From Candidatus Trichofilum aggregatum (GTDB lineage: Bacteria; Chloroflexota; Anaerolineae; Promineifilales; Promineifilaceae), in assembly GCA_016716885.1 (NCBI GenBank), contig JADJUV010000038.1:1-64000 (forward strand): a stretch of 64,000 nt of DNA, given 5' to 3'. A program made the position numbers and the translations under genes. The notes beneath the pieces were generated by a model. It was not told the origin of the DNA. It searched no databases and saw only the letters and a list, made by a program, of their open reading frames with translations. Of this stretch, positions 1-10,269 are shown one piece after another (the first letter of the stretch is position 1; the number at the start of each line of letters is the position of its first letter).

Positions 1-169
1 TATTTCTCTCACAAATGTATAATTTTTGTCTAATGACAGACTTAAAGTCCTAAAACAAGGTGTTGTTTCTTGAGTATAGTCAAAAGTTCAATTTTTGAGC
101 GAACTTTTCCCAAAAGGCCTTCAAGTCAATTTACTTAGCACGTCAAAAACCCATAGGAGGATAGTTGCT

Positions 170-1332
170 GTGAAGAAAAACCGTGCCTTTTTTCTGTTTA
201 TCGTTTTGTTGCTGACATTAGGATTGGTAACAATATCTGTTGTCATGGCGGATAGTGGCAGTAGCTTTCCAGAAACGCCAGCCCCGTAAGTGGTCCAAGT
301 AATCAGTCCCCGGCGATTGCTACTGGTGGTTCTATAACGATTACCCATTCCGCGTCACAAGCCATCACTGCCCTTAATTCTGTGTCATGTAATGCCGGGG
401 GTTTGCATTCCGACAATAGTTACTATCGTGTCTTCGACTTAAGTACTTTTGGCATCGCCGGTCAATTCGATGTAACGGCGGTCCAGTACGGAATCGAGCA
501 GGCTACGGCCGGTGCGGCAACGCAACCCGTGCAAGTGAATCTGTACACGCTAAATGGTACGTTTACCCTGGCTAATCTCACGCCCATTGGCAGCACAACC
601 GATAACATTTCGGATCAATCGGGACGATTTTCTCGTTGGAAGGTGGAGTGAGCCTGCCAATGGTGTCTTGGTCGTAGAAGTCTTTACGCCTGATGGACAA
701 ACCGCTGGTCATTCTTTCTTTATTGGTTCTAATGCTGCGGGACAGACTGGCCCAAGTTATTTGAGAGCCGCTGACTGTGGTGTCACACAACCTACGGCAA
801 CGGGTACAATTGGTTTCCGAATATGTCACGTTGTGATGAATGTGATTGGAATGAGGTGGTCGGACAATCTTCATTACGATGACTAAGACGGTAGGAACTG
901 ACGCGACTTCTTGTGCGGCGAGCAGTAGCATCACTGTACCTTATGGTTCCACCGTTTATTACTGCTATAGTGTAGAAAACACTGGTAATGTCACCCTCAC
1001 CACGCATACCGTTGTTGATGATGTCTTGGGAACCGTTCTAGGACCGGATGCCTCTTATAATTTGGCCCCGGTGCGACCTTTTGCCTTCACCAGCACCCAT
1101 GCGGCGGTGACGGAGACTGTTACGGCCGGTGCGTTGTGGAGCCTCTGTGGCTGGTGGCGGTGTGGCTACAGCGACCGGTTCTACAACCGTCACCGTACAA
1201 CCGCCCACGGATGTTGCTTTGACAGGTTTTGCCGGGCAGTCGAATGGTGCTATGATGTTGGTGGTGATGGTCGTGTTGACAGCCGTTGTGGCAGGGGCAG
1301 CCCTTTTGGTGCGGCGCTTCGTGTTACGCTAA
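170..1332 (+). pseudogene. Surface protein with DUF11-like repeat, broken by several frameshifts
   Basis: The start is GTG 170, behind the ribosome site aggagg at 155-160; it gives a lysine start and a long hydrophobic signal segment. The reading frame then shifts near 288, 640, 820, 1070 and 1130. Joined, the parts give about 390 residues: a secreted N-terminal region, then a domain beginning KTVGTDATSC with YCYSVENTGNVT and HTVVDD, and a tail with PTDVALTGF, a membrane helix and Arg residues. The domain and tail match the intact minus-strand protein at 23363-25051. It is probably an anchored cell-surface protein. So many shifts fit either a decayed gene or poor sequence near the window start; neighbouring dnaN and surE are also shifted, which favours sequence error. 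Confidence 0.7.
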
Positions 1333-1390
1333 GAACAACTTTTGAATGGGGCAATCGCGGCCGCATGGCGTGAATTGTCCTTTATGAGCT

Positions 1391-1422
1391 AAAAAAAGGT
1401 ACTCTTATGAGTACCTTTTTTT
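1391..1422 (+). terminator. Rho-independent terminator
   Basis: A 7-bp stem (ggtactc 1398-1404, gagtacc 1409-1415) with loop ttat is followed by seven T. It ends the surface-protein transcript 60 bases upstream. The A run on the left means it could also work on the minus strand. Confidence 0.9.
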
Positions 1423-1469
1423 GTTCCGCAGCCGGTAAGTGTTCAGTTGGGTTACATTACTGTGTAAAG

Positions 1470-1600
1470 CAACTTTTTGTCATTTCGAGCGCAGTTTTCG
1501 GAGCGAGAAATCTTTCCGCTGGTCAACGTGAAGGATTTCTCCTCGAAGACAAGCCTGCCCTGAGTGCATCCGAAGGGTCGGAATGTCAGGGCCAAGAAAC
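1470..1600. repeat. Interspersed intergenic repeat (GAGCGAGAAATCT type)
   Basis: This gap carries phrases such as gtcatttcgagcgcag, gagcgagaaatct and gatttctcctcg, then cctgccctgagtgcat and gaagggtcggaatg. The phrases partly mirror one another (gagaaatct against gatttctc). I recall similar phrases as dispersed repeats in several bacterial phyla. No gene is visible in 1423-1708. Confidence 0.45.
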
Positions 1601-1651
1601 TTACTTTACAGCGTACTTAGGAATGAGAATTAAATAACCTGCTTACTGAAA

Positions 1652-1676
1652 GTGGCACGGTCAGGAGACCGGCCAC
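1652..1676. repeat. Small hairpin repeat, copy 1
   Basis: gtggc-a-cggtc-agga-gaccg-gccac folds as two 5-bp helices with one bulged A and a 4-base loop. The copy at 25200-25224 has the same layout with paired changes in both helices, so the fold appears to be conserved. It lies just downstream of dnaN on the minus strand. Confidence 0.7.
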
Positions 1677-1708
1677 AGCAGTTTCGTAAGTTATTTAATC
1701 TTCGATCC

Positions 1709-2842
1709 TTAGCGGCCGAATTGCATAGGCATGATGATGTGCAGGAAACCATCTTTGCCGACTGGTTTGATGACGCCGGGTTCGTTGGAAGCGGTGGTTT
1801 CCAGAGCGACCTGGGGGGTGTCAATAACGCCGAGGACTTCGGACGTGAAGCGCACGTTGAAGTTGATTTCGATGGTGTCGCCCTGGACGTTGGGATCAAT
1901 TTGCGCGACGTTGTCACCGGTTTCGGCACTGGTGGCGGAGATGGTGGCGTAGCCGGGCATAATTTCGTTGCCGGGTTCGATGCGAACGCGGGCGGTGTTA
2001 CTGGCTTCACGGGCAAAAATGTCGGCGGTTTTGCAGGCTTTGCGGAATTCGGCGGTCCCTAAGACGGTGCGGGTAAGGTGGCGAGAGGGCACGACGGGCG
2101 GTAGTCGGGGAAGTTGCCATCTACCAGTTGGGGAGACGACAACGACACTTTCCATGTCGAAGATGATCTGGTTGCGGCCGCCAGGCATAGAAATATGTAC
2201 CGCTTCCAGGTCGTCATTCATCACGCGGGCCACTTCGCTGAGGGTGCGGGCGGGGATGACCACAGAGAGGGGGCGTTCAATGTGGTTGATGAGTTCGCCA
2301 GTACGCACAGAGAGGCGGAAGCCATCGGTGGCGGCCATCGTGATCTGGTTTTTGTCAATGTGGGTGTTGACACCGGTGAGAACGGGGCGAGGCGTCGTCG
2401 GTCGCGGCCGCGAACGATACCTGTTGGATCATCTCCTTCAACAACGGCGCGGCAATGCTGATGCGATCCCGCCCATTGGCATCGGTACGAGCGGGAACTC
2501 TTGATGATCAATGCCTTTGATGTTGGCTTCGGTGCGGGCGCAGGCCAAATGTATCGTTTGGGTGGCCTTGTTGAGTTCTATATCAACCCGTTCCGGGGGG
2601 AGTGAGTTGACTAAATCGCTGAAGGTGCGGGCCGGAATGGTAATCGCCCCTTCTGTTTCCACTTTGGCCCCAATCCAACAGGTAATCACAATTTCCAGAT
2701 TTGTGGCCGATAGTTTCAAGCGGCCATTGTCGGTGGCTAGTAGGACGTTGCCTATCACCGGTAAGGTAGAACGGGTACTTACCGCCCGCCCTACAATGCT
2801 AAGACCTTTGGCTAGATTTTCTTGTAGACATGATAAGCGCAT
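1709..2842 (-). CDS. dnaN: DNA polymerase III beta sliding clamp (two frameshifts)
   Basis: The ring-shaped clamp that tethers replicative polymerase to DNA. From ATG 2842, behind the ribosome site ggagaagg, the protein starts MRLSCLQENLAKGL and ends IIMPMQFGR, the usual clamp C-terminus. It has about 378 residues, the normal length for three clamp folds. Typical stretches are TLPVIGNVLLAT, ATDGFRLSVRTG and PGGRNQIIFDME. The frame breaks twice: one base is missing near 2475 (expected MPNGRDRISIAAPLL) and one extra C sits in the CCCC run near 2393 (expected ASPVLTGVNTHIDKN). Both look like sequencing indels because the gene is essential and the flanking residues are conserved. A separate intact copy elsewhere cannot be excluded. 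No dnaA lies beside it. Confidence 0.93.
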
Positions 2843-2961
2843 GATCCCTTCTCCAGACCCCGCTGCCTGATGGCCTTCACCACAGACTCGGACATTTAGC
2901 ACGACTGGTGATGCAATAAACAAAGTTTTGTTGTAATACCCCGCACATTCTGACAATGGGT

Positions 2962-2989
2962 AGTATACCCAAAAACCCCTGGTTGACAA
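2962..2989 (-). promoter_or_regulatory. Promoter of dnaN
   Basis: On the minus strand, TTGTCA (2984-2989) and TATACT (2962-2967) are 16 bases apart, about 120 bases upstream of the dnaN start. The 2843-3200 gap between the divergent dnaN and surE shows nothing else I can name; I found no convincing DnaA-box cluster there. Confidence 0.7.
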
Positions 2990-3200
2990 CCGAACATAGA
3001 GGCTGGTGAGAGCGGGTCTGGCATTTTTGATTTCCCAACCGGTTATTGGTGTATTCGTTATGGTTATTGCTGAAACCCATTTCGCCCAATCCTGGTTGAG
3101 AATTTTGGGGGCGTTCTTAAGAAGAATGATAACTGGCCGCTAAACAGTTCTTAATGCTTGGGGAGTAACGTGTTTTGTTGGAAAAACACAAAAGGACAAA

Positions 3201-4034
3201 ATGATGCACATTTGGTAACGAATGATGATGGGGTACATGCCCCAGGTTTGTTGGCGTTGGTACAGGTGATGCGGCAATGCGGCCGCGTCTCCGTGGTTGC
3301 CCCAGACCGTAACTGGTCGGGGCGCGGACATGTCAAAACGTTGGATCGCCCGCTGCGGGTGCAGGAAGTAGCCTTAGCGGATGGTACAAACGCTTATGCC
3401 AGCGATGGCGCACCCTCGGATTGTGTCGCGCTGGCGGTAATGGGTTTTCTTGATGAGCCGGTTGATCTGGTGGTGTCCGGCATTAACCCGATGGCGAACC
3501 TGGGCCATGATGTGACCTATTCCGGCACGGTGACGGCGGTGATGGAGAGCATTATCTGGAATATTCCCGGCGTGGCGTTCTCGTTGGATGCGGGACGGCA
3601 TGGGCATGAGGCGGTGGATTACGGCGCGGCCGCGCGTGTGGCCCGCCTGATTACTCGCATGATCATCAAACAGGGCTGCCCAAAGGAGTTTTCCTCAACG
3701 TAAACATTCCATATTTGCCGGTCGAGATGCTGCAAGGGTGCAGTTGACCCGGCAAGGGCTGCGGGTGTACCGCGATAGATTAGACGAGCGGCAAGACCCA
3801 CGCGGCCGCGCCTATTACTGGATTGGCGGTGATTCGCCTACGGGTGTGCCTGAAGATGGCACGGATGTGGGGGCGTTGGCGAGTGGGCATGTCTCCGTGA
3901 CGCCATTGCAGATGGATTTGACCGCTTATCATGTGATGCCGGGTTTAGAGGAATGGGGCTGGGCTAATCTGGACATCACCCCAAAGCCCCAGGTGATGAA
4001 TGGGTTGGCGGATATTATGCAGAATAGCCGTTAA
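3201..4034 (+). CDS. surE: 5'-nucleotidase SurE (frameshifted)
   Basis: A metal-dependent nucleoside-monophosphate phosphatase of the SurE family. The hallmark TNDDGVHAPG lies right after the start, and the family stretches VVAPDRNWSG, SDGAPSDCVALA, VSGINPMANLGHDVTYSGTV and AVMESIIWNIPGVAFS follow. The second half has FLNVNIPYLP, DPRGRAYYWIGG and SVTPLQMDLTAY. Length fits the family at about 275 residues. Three single-base losses break the frame: in the T run near 3212, in the G run near 3673, and in the G run near 3738. All three are homopolymer shortenings, so I read it as one functional gene with sequence errors. ATG 3201 or 3204 is the likely start. Confidence 0.88.
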
Positions 4035-4041
4035 TTTGTTT

Positions 4042-4096
4042 GACACGGATCAAGAGAATGGGTGGATTTTGATCCGTCTATCCTCTTGATCCGTGT
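4042..4096. repeat. Intergenic hairpin (ACACGGATCAAGAGA word)
   Basis: acacggatcaagaga (4042-4056) pairs with ctcttgatccgtgt (4083-4096). It lies between the converging surE and serine-hydrolase genes and overlaps the 3' end of the latter, so it may end both transcripts. The word is related to the hairpin at 12895-12955. Confidence 0.6.
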
Positions 4097-5835
4097 TCTG
4101 ATATCGATGGCGCGCGGCCGCGTACACATACCCCGGTTGGTTCACCAAAACCCGGTTCACCTGCCCCGCCTCATCCCGCTCAAACGTCAGGCTAAACCCC
4201 GGCTGATCCTTCACCTGGAACTCTGTCCCCCGGTAGGGAACCAGCACCATTGTCTGGTCGGGCAGGCGGGCAAACAGGGTGTTCCCCTTCAGTTCCACCA
4301 CCAGTTGTAATCCCTGGAGCAGATACGTGCCGGTAAACTGAGCCAGGAAAGCGGGATCACTCAACTGCTGTTCCGGACGGCGGCTGAAGAATAACTCTTT
4401 GACCGATGGCTCTAACTGGGCATAAAAACCGCTGATGTTTCCCTTCTCATCGGTGCGGAAGGACACCTTGACGGACATATCGAACTCTTCAAACCGGGCC
4501 TCGAAGATGTCGTAATGGTAATGAGTCAGGGGCATGACCGTTTTGTTGTTGGCGATGAGGGCGAGGGAGTCGGAATGGGGTTTGCGGCCGCACCGCATAC
4601 ACCCCATACCCCGCATGTTCATACTCGCCCACATACTCCTCAAGCGGATGGGATGGCGCGGCTGGGCGGCGTTCCTCGGCCGTTTTGCTTTTGCTCTGCT
4701 TCATCGCCGCGTGCATCTCCCCATACATCTCCAGATACTTCCCATTCCAATCGGTCGGCGCCAATCCGGCCAGCCGATCATAAATGGTGAAGGAGAGCGT
4801 ATGGGGAATGGCATTATGTACCCCCTGCCCATTCGATAACACCACGACGCCCACGTTGTGCCGAGGCATAAACGACACCAGCGATGAGAACCCGTCCAGA
4901 TTGCCGCCATGTTCCAGGAGCATCTGCCCTTTGTAACTGTACATGAACCAGCCCAACCCGTAGCTGTAAAAATCAAAACCAAGCCGCTCCCGCGCCTGGG
5001 GATCATCAATGAAAACGTGGGGTTTGTGCATCTCGGCTAGATTGTGCCGCGAGACAAGTGCTTTATCCCCCCATTGCCCACCGTTTTGATGAACCGTCAG
5101 CCAATGGGCCATCTCGCTGACACAAGAGTTGATCGTGCCCGCCGGGCCAGTCGCTTCTTTCTCATCCGTGCCATAAAAAGGCACTTCACGCAACAGTTCG
5201 TCCTGGTAGAGATAGGGGCGGCTGTGGTTTTCATCCGCCTGGCTGACGGTGGTGGATGTGTTCGTGCGGCCCATGCTCAACACGTCAAAGATGCGTTCCT
5301 TGATAAAGGTTTCCCACGTCTGTCCGGTAATTTCCTGGATCACCAACCCGGCGACCATGTACATGATGTTCTGGTACTGCCACGTGCCCCGGAACGAGGC
5401 GTTGGCTTCCAGGTGGCGCAGGCGATCAAACACCGCTTGCCGGGAGAAGTTGGCGGCGTACCACATGACATCGTGCCGGGGCAGGCCGGAGCGGTGGCAG
5501 AGCAGATCACGTGGCGTCATCAGTTCGGTGGCGTGGGGATCGTGCAGTTTGAAGGCGGGCAGGTAATGCCGCACCGGCTTGTCCCATTCCAGCTTGCCCT
5601 CGTCTACCAGCAGGGCCAGGCAGGTGGCGGTGAACGCTTTGGTGCAGGAAGCGATGGGGAACAGGGTGTCGGCGGTGACGGGTAAGTTTTGGGCCAGATT
5701 GCGGGAGCCAAAACCGTCGCAAAGGATGGTCTGACCGTCTTTGATGACAGCTACGGCCACGCCGGGGACGTGCCATTGTTCCAGGGTTTGTTGGATGAAC
5801 GATTCGAGTTCGGGGGTGGGGAAGTTGGGGTGCAT
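4050..5835 (-). CDS. Serine hydrolase, beta-lactamase class C/penicillin-binding-like (one frameshift)
   Basis: An S12-type serine hydrolase (PF00144 family). The catalytic SxxK is ASCTKAF at about residue 63, the Tyr motif is YQNIMY and the third motif is LEHGGNLDG. The C-terminal 200 residues (LALIANNKTVMPLTHYHYD, then FTGTYLLQG) resemble the DUF3471-type beta-barrel domain often fused to these hydrolases. No signal peptide is seen, which suggests a cytoplasmic esterase, peptidase or amidase rather than a true antibiotic-resistance enzyme. The frame shifts near 4590, next to a GCGGCCGC copy, between the hydrolase and tail domains. Substrate is unknown. The start is ATG 5835. Confidence 0.82.
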
Positions 5836-5843
5836 AGGTTTGT

Positions 5844-6059
5844 TTATGGATGTGTCTGCGTGTTTAGCTGGTACTTAGCCAACATCTCGCGCACTCTGGG
5901 CAAAAGCTCCCAGGGGATTTGTATGACGGTTTCCTGGTTGTCAGCAAAAACGGCTTCATCTTCAGCAACCGCTTCTTCTTCCGTTTGCTTTTCGTAATAG
6001 GCAAGCAGTTGCTGTACCTTCTTTTCGCTCCAGCCGGGGGGAAATTGATTTTTCTTCAT
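5844..6059 (-). CDS. Small acidic protein, antitoxin-like partner
   Basis: Seventy-one residues, beginning MKKNQFPPGWSEKKVQQLLAYYEKQTEEEAV, with a helical N-terminal half and an acidic middle. Its ATG overlaps the TAA of the upstream toxin-like frame (TAATG at 6057-6061), so the two are translationally coupled. The size, acidity and coupling suggest the antitoxin of a type II pair, but the function is not proven by sequence. Confidence 0.55.
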   Translation of the reverse strand: MKKNQFPPGWSEKKVQQLLAYYEKQTEEEAVAEDEAVFADNQETVIQIPWELLPRVREMLAKYQLNTQTHP

Positions 6060-6310
6060 TATTTGCCTCGCTGACGTTTACGGCGGCGATATGCTGTTAG
6101 TGGTTTTCCTGTCAGATCATACGCCGTAATGACAAACACACTGTTGGGTTCAGGGTCGGGTACATAGATAACCCGAAGATAACGACCATTTTCGGTTTGA
6201 CCTAAAGCGATACGTGAACCATCGCGGCCGCTACGATCCTCACCGGGATTGGTTAGAAATGAGGTAGATGGAGTTCACGGTGAGGGATCGATGTAAAAAC
6301 GAATCTTCAT
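6059..6310 (-). pseudogene. Toxin-like small protein with internal stop
   Basis: From ATG 6310 the frame starts MKIRFYIDPS, meets TGA at 6275-6277, then reads on in the same frame as NPGEDRSGRDGSRIALGQ, YLRVIYVPDPEP, VFVITAYDLTGK, ending AYRRRKRQRGK. This layout resembles DUF4258/BrnT-like toxins. The segment between DPS and NPGED is shorter than I would expect and contains the stop. It is therefore either inactivated or carries paired indels. It directly precedes and overlaps the acidic antitoxin-like gene. Confidence 0.5.
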
Positions 6311-6369
6311 TCTTTCCTCAACATGGAAGCATAGGAGACTTTGGACTTATTGTAACAGGAAACAAATGG

Positions 6370-8638
6370 TTAAGGAACGGGTTCGACGCGGCCGCGGGCC
6401 AACATCGCGTAAGGGCTGATCAGGGTAATCTCTTCGAAAATATTCCAGGTGTCGCAACAGGCTTGCCACGCCTGCAAATAGGCGTTCAAAGCGTTTACTT
6501 CATCTCCGGAGAGTTCATAGGCCAGACCAAGATAGTAATAGTATGCACTAGAAGGTTCAAAATCAGCTTCTGCGGCCAGTTCGTTAAGTGCGATCACGGT
6601 CTGTTCCGGTTCCGCTCCGTTTAGTAAAGCATTCGTGATAGTGGATAAGGGCGTTTGTTCGTATGACCAGGGTTCCCAGCTATTTATTTTTGTGATGTAA
6701 GGTTCACGATCCCGCAGGCGACGTACAAAGACGAAAAGATCGTCTGTCCCAATGGTGAAAAAGCTTGAACCATTGCGGTAGCTGTAGAGTGATTCGTATT
6801 CGCTACTGTGGAGAAGGAAAGTGGGGTTAAGGTCTTGGACTGTCTCGACAACCATGGCTTTTAGCCCGTTGCTGGATTGTGCTAAAACCCATAATTCCGC
6901 CTCTTCGTCGGGTTGGTGACGAACGATAAACCAGTGTTCATGGGCAAAATCATTGTCAAAATCAAAAATTCCATGGGCTAAAATCGTGACATCTAGTTCA
7001 GCCAAATCGGTCAGATAGGATTCGTAGCTGGTGAGGGGCAGGCTGGCAATGGTGCGTTCTAATGCCGACTGCCAATGGCAGTAATTTCCTACGACTTTAC
7101 ATGCCGGGTAAATATCTTCCGCTGTTTCATAATGAGCCAGAAAGGTTTGGGCCGGTTCAATCCATTGGCTATTGGTAATAGTTGGTGTATTGGTGATACG
7201 TGTCAGGTAATCAATAGCTTCTGCATTTTGCCCAAGAAGGGCATAACTCATAGCCGTAAGATACCGAAATTCATCCTTCGCGTCGGGTAAATAATCCTCA
7301 CCGGTACGCCAATCACGCCCAACGGGGCGTACATCCAGAAATTCTGTAGCTTGCAAGTCAAGGATGGCAGCTCTGTCAATATCTGATGGCTGAATCCACC
7401 CCCGGTTATTTAGGAGAAGAAGGCAGTGCCAATCATTGCTACCTGCCTCGTAACTTATCTCTAATTGAGTTTGTTCAAACCACTGACCGTTCCAGGCAAA
7501 GGTAGCCAGAAACCCAGCCGAGCACAACGATGGCTCATAGCTTGAAACTTGCAATATAGAGGTTCCTGTTATGCCTCTGTAATGATGTCAATGCCATGTG
7601 AAATTGAAAGGAGCCAGCTTGGTTCAGGGCCAAAACTCAGACGAGTAAGAGGAGCACCCTTAAATCATAAATGCTTATGTCTCCACCAATGAAAGTTCCA
7701 TTATGAAACCCTTCGTAAATAGCCAAATCCAGCATTCCGTCACCGGTCAAGTCAGCCAGATTGGTTTTGGTAAAAGAGGCAGAGACGTGGCCCAGGTTGT
7801 TCTGGATTGGGTAGGAGAGAAACCCATCACTCGTCTCCAGAAGCAAGAAAATAGTTCCACCGATGCTGTATCCACTCTGGATGCTGACAATATGACTACT
7901 TAAATAACCAGGAAGAGGTGGTATTGTTTCTACTTCGATTCCATAGTCAGAAGGATAGGTTTGGAACCAGTTGCGTAAGTCATTTTCCTCTAGGGATACT
8001 TCCCCTCGGTTGAGCGCATCTACAATCAGCTCACGATAAAGTTGTTCGGCTGAACTATCGCCGCTGATGGCTAGATTGGTGATCATGCCTAAACGCCATT
8101 TGAGAGCCTGGGGATCATCAGGGTAACGAAGCAGAGCTTCCTGATAGGCCAGTGCCTCGTGTACGAAAGAGCTATAGTAGGTTTCTTCAGTAATGGCCGA
8201 GTAGAAAATATAACCCATTAACTGCTCATAACCCTGCATGAGCAACGCTTGATGATTGGCTTTTTCAGGCGACCAGTCAGCCAGGCGGTAGGTGACATCG
8301 GCAAGCGGGGCATCGGGAGTGAGCAAAATGTCGGGGAATGGTGTAGGTCTTGGTGTGGGGAGTACTGGCGTGGGTGTGCGCCTGTAATCCAGATCGGGAT
8401 CATCTTGTGTGAATGGTGTGTTGGCGAAAAGCGAAGGAGTGAAGGTGGGTGGTATAGGTGTAGGTGTGTAGCTTGGTGTCAAAGTTGAAGACGGAGTGAG
8501 CGATGGCGTAGCGGTTGGCAACAAGGCAACCTGGGTCGGGGTTTGGTTGGCAGGGGTGTTAGCGTCGTCTGGTTCCTGGCAGGCGGTTAATAAAATGAGG
8601 CAGAATCCGGCTAAAAAGAAGAAGGTGATCGGTTTCAT
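6370..8638 (-). CDS. Large secreted lipoprotein with FG-GAP-like motif (frameshifted)
   Basis: From ATG 8638 it starts MKPITFFFLAGFCLILLTAC, a lipoprotein signal with lipobox LTAC, then a Thr/Pro-rich linker (TPTPIPPTFTPS). A calcium-loop phrase, DLTGDGMLDLAIYEG, resembles FG-GAP repeats. The frame breaks near 7655 and again near 7570-7580; joined, it continues GTSILQVSSYEPSLCSAGF and ends near 6370 after a helical TPR-like stretch (YYYYLGLAYELSGDEVNALNAYLQAW). The total is about 750 residues. It is probably an outer-surface protein; no enzymatic motif is visible. I do not recognise a family. The gene holds no GCGGCCGC except at its extreme 3' end, unlike most genes here. Confidence 0.6.
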
Positions 8639-8798
8639 ATCAGGCCACCTTTTTGACTCGATGTGGGTAAATGGCCCGTCGGTGAATGAAAACAAGATGG
8701 GGCGATAAAAGTAAGCGGATTGTAGCGGGACGGGTGAGGGGCGTCAATTGCTTGAGTTGAATGGCCTTTGCCCACCCGTATTCACATCTTAACTTCCT

Positions 8799-8824
8799 GT
8801 TTGTTCGGTATTGACTGAACAAAC
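8799..8824 (+). promoter_or_regulatory. Operator of the GbsR/MarR regulator
   Basis: A perfect inverted repeat, gtttgttc-N10-gaacaaac, overlaps the -35 box of the regulator promoter. The position suggests that the regulator represses its own operon by blocking polymerase. Confidence 0.7.
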
Positions 8825-8839
8825 GGGATGTACTAATAT
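8811..8839 (+). promoter_or_regulatory. Promoter of regulator-ABC operon
   Basis: TTGACT (8811-8816) and TAATAT (8834-8839) are exactly 17 bases apart, about 40 bases upstream of the start codon. The -35 box lies within the inverted repeat 8799-8824. Confidence 0.75.
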
Positions 8840-8880
8840 TCTCGAATTGTCGTGTGCGGGTTAACAATGGAGGCGACTAT

Positions 8881-9357
8881 TTGAGTACTGAAGATGATCA
8901 TAGACATTATGTGGAAGAGGTAGCCCTTCAGTTTGAACGATTGGGCATATCCCGGTCGGCGGGTCGCATCTTGGGCTGGCTCCTGATTGCCGAGCCACCC
9001 CACCAGACGATGAATGACCTGGCTAATGGGTTGCAGGTGAGCAAAAGCTCTGTCAGCACCGCCACCCAATACCTGATACAGCTTGGCCTCATTCAACGCC
9101 TCAGCCTGCCAGGAGAGCGACCGGATTATTACCGGGTGACGGAAGGTGTGTGGCAAACGACGGTGCGCCAACAAAAGAATCAGGTGGTGGTGTTGCGCCA
9201 GTTGGCCGAGCAAGGCTTGAACCTCCTGCCGGAACAGCCTGCGGAACGGCGCAACCGTTTAGAAGAAATGCGTGATTTTTATGCGTTTTTTGAGAAAGAA
9301 ATACCGCTCTTACTGGATCGCTGGGAAGCGGAAAGTAGGCGCGGTGATAAGGAATAG
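8881..9357 (+). CDS. GbsR/MarR-family transcriptional regulator
   Basis: About 158 residues with a winged helix: ISRSAGRILGWLLIAEPP, then MNDLANGLQVSKSSVSTATQYLIQLGLIQR, as in GbsR-type regulators. I choose TTG 8881 because ggagg (8869-8873) is correctly spaced; the in-frame GTG 8854 lacks such a site. Only 3 bases separate it from the ABC ATPase gene, so it heads a three-gene operon. The inverted repeat at its promoter suggests autorepression and a ligand-responsive control of the transporter. Confidence 0.85.
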   Translation: MSTEDDHRHYVEEVALQFERLGISRSAGRILGWLLIAEPPHQTMNDLANGLQVSKSSVSTATQYLIQLGLIQRLSLPGERPDYYRVTEGVWQTTVRQQKNQVVVLRQLAEQGLNLLPEQPAERRNRLEEMRDFYAFFEKEIPLLLDRWEAESRRGDKE

Positions 9358-9360
9358 CCA

Positions 9361-10269
9361 ATGAGCGAGAAAGTCATTGAAACACAGGATTTGACCGTCT
9401 ATTACGGCAAACACCTGGGCATCAAAAATGTCAATTTGACAGTGGAGAAGGGGGAAGCGTTCGGTTTTCTGGGGCCAAACGGAGCGGGCAAAACGACCAC
9501 CCAGCGGGTTCTGCTGGATGTGATTCGCCCTACAGCGGGCCGCGCCACCATTTTTGGTCTGGATTGCCGGACGCAGGGGGTTGCCATACGCCAGCGTGTG
9601 GGTTACTTGCCAGGGGAATTGGCCCTTTACAAAGACATGCGGGCCAATCAATTTTTTGAGATGTATGAGTATCTGCGGGGGGCGAATGGGGCCAAGGGGT
9701 ATTGGCGTGAATGTGCCAAACGGCTTGATCTGGATACCAGTCGCAAAATCGGCAATTTCTCACGGGGTAATAAACAAAAAGTGGGCATCGTGGCGGCGTT
9801 TATGAGCCGTCCAGACCTGCTCATTCTGGATGAACCGACGGGCGGGTTGGACCCGCTGGTGCAACAAACGGTGATGGAGATGGTGCGCGAGGTTAAGGCG
9901 GATGGCCGCACGGTTTTCTTCTCCTCACACATCTTGCCGGAAGTGCAGGCCGTTTGTGATCGGGTGGGCATCATCCGGGCCGGGGAGTTGGTGGCGACGC
10001 AAGGGGTGGAAGCGTTGATTGCCGCCCGGTTAAAACGGCTGACGTTGACATTTGACCGTGTGCCCCCTGTGGGCACGTTTGTGCAGGAAGGGGTGACGGA
10101 GTTATCCCGCACGGAGCAGACGGTTATGCTGGAAGTGCGTGACAATTTGGCCCAGGTTCTGGCCGCGGCCGCGCAGTATGGCATTCAAGATATTGAAACC
10201 CAAAGCACCAGCCTGGAAGAAATTTTCCTGGATTATTATGGCAAAGGGAATGGAGGTAGCCATGTTTAG
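9361..10269 (+). CDS. ABC transporter ATP-binding protein (ABC-2 type)
   Basis: A 302-residue ATPase with Walker A GPNGAGKTT (about 38-46), signature FSRGNKQK, Walker B LLILDEPTGGLD and the switch His in SSHILPE. A C-terminal extension after residue 220 (LTLTFDRVPPVGTF) is typical of export ATPases of the CcmA/DrrA group. It overlaps the permease gene by 8 bases. With the regulator upstream it probably exports a toxic or envelope compound; the substrate cannot be told. Confidence 0.9.
   Translation: MSEKVIETQDLTVYYGKHLGIKNVNLTVEKGEAFGFLGPNGAGKTTTQRVLLDVIRPTAGRATIFGLDCRTQGVAIRQRVGYLPGELALYKDMRANQFFEMYEYLRGANGAKGYWRECAKRLDLDTSRKIGNFSRGNKQKVGIVAAFMSRPDLLILDEPTGGLDPLVQQTVMEMVREVKADGRTVFFSSHILPEVQAVCDRVGIIRAGELVATQGVEALIAARLKRLTLTFDRVPPVGTFVQEGVTELSRTEQTVMLEVRDNLAQVLAAAAQYGIQDIETQSTSLEEIFLDYYGKGNGGSHV

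Noticed and set aside
2380..2480. dnaN as a pseudogene
   Set aside because: Protein conservation is continuous across both shifts and the gene is essential; homopolymer error is the better explanation.
2843..3200. Replication origin beside dnaN
   Set aside because: I could not find a cluster of TTATCCACA-like boxes or an AT-rich unwinding region, and dnaA is not adjacent.
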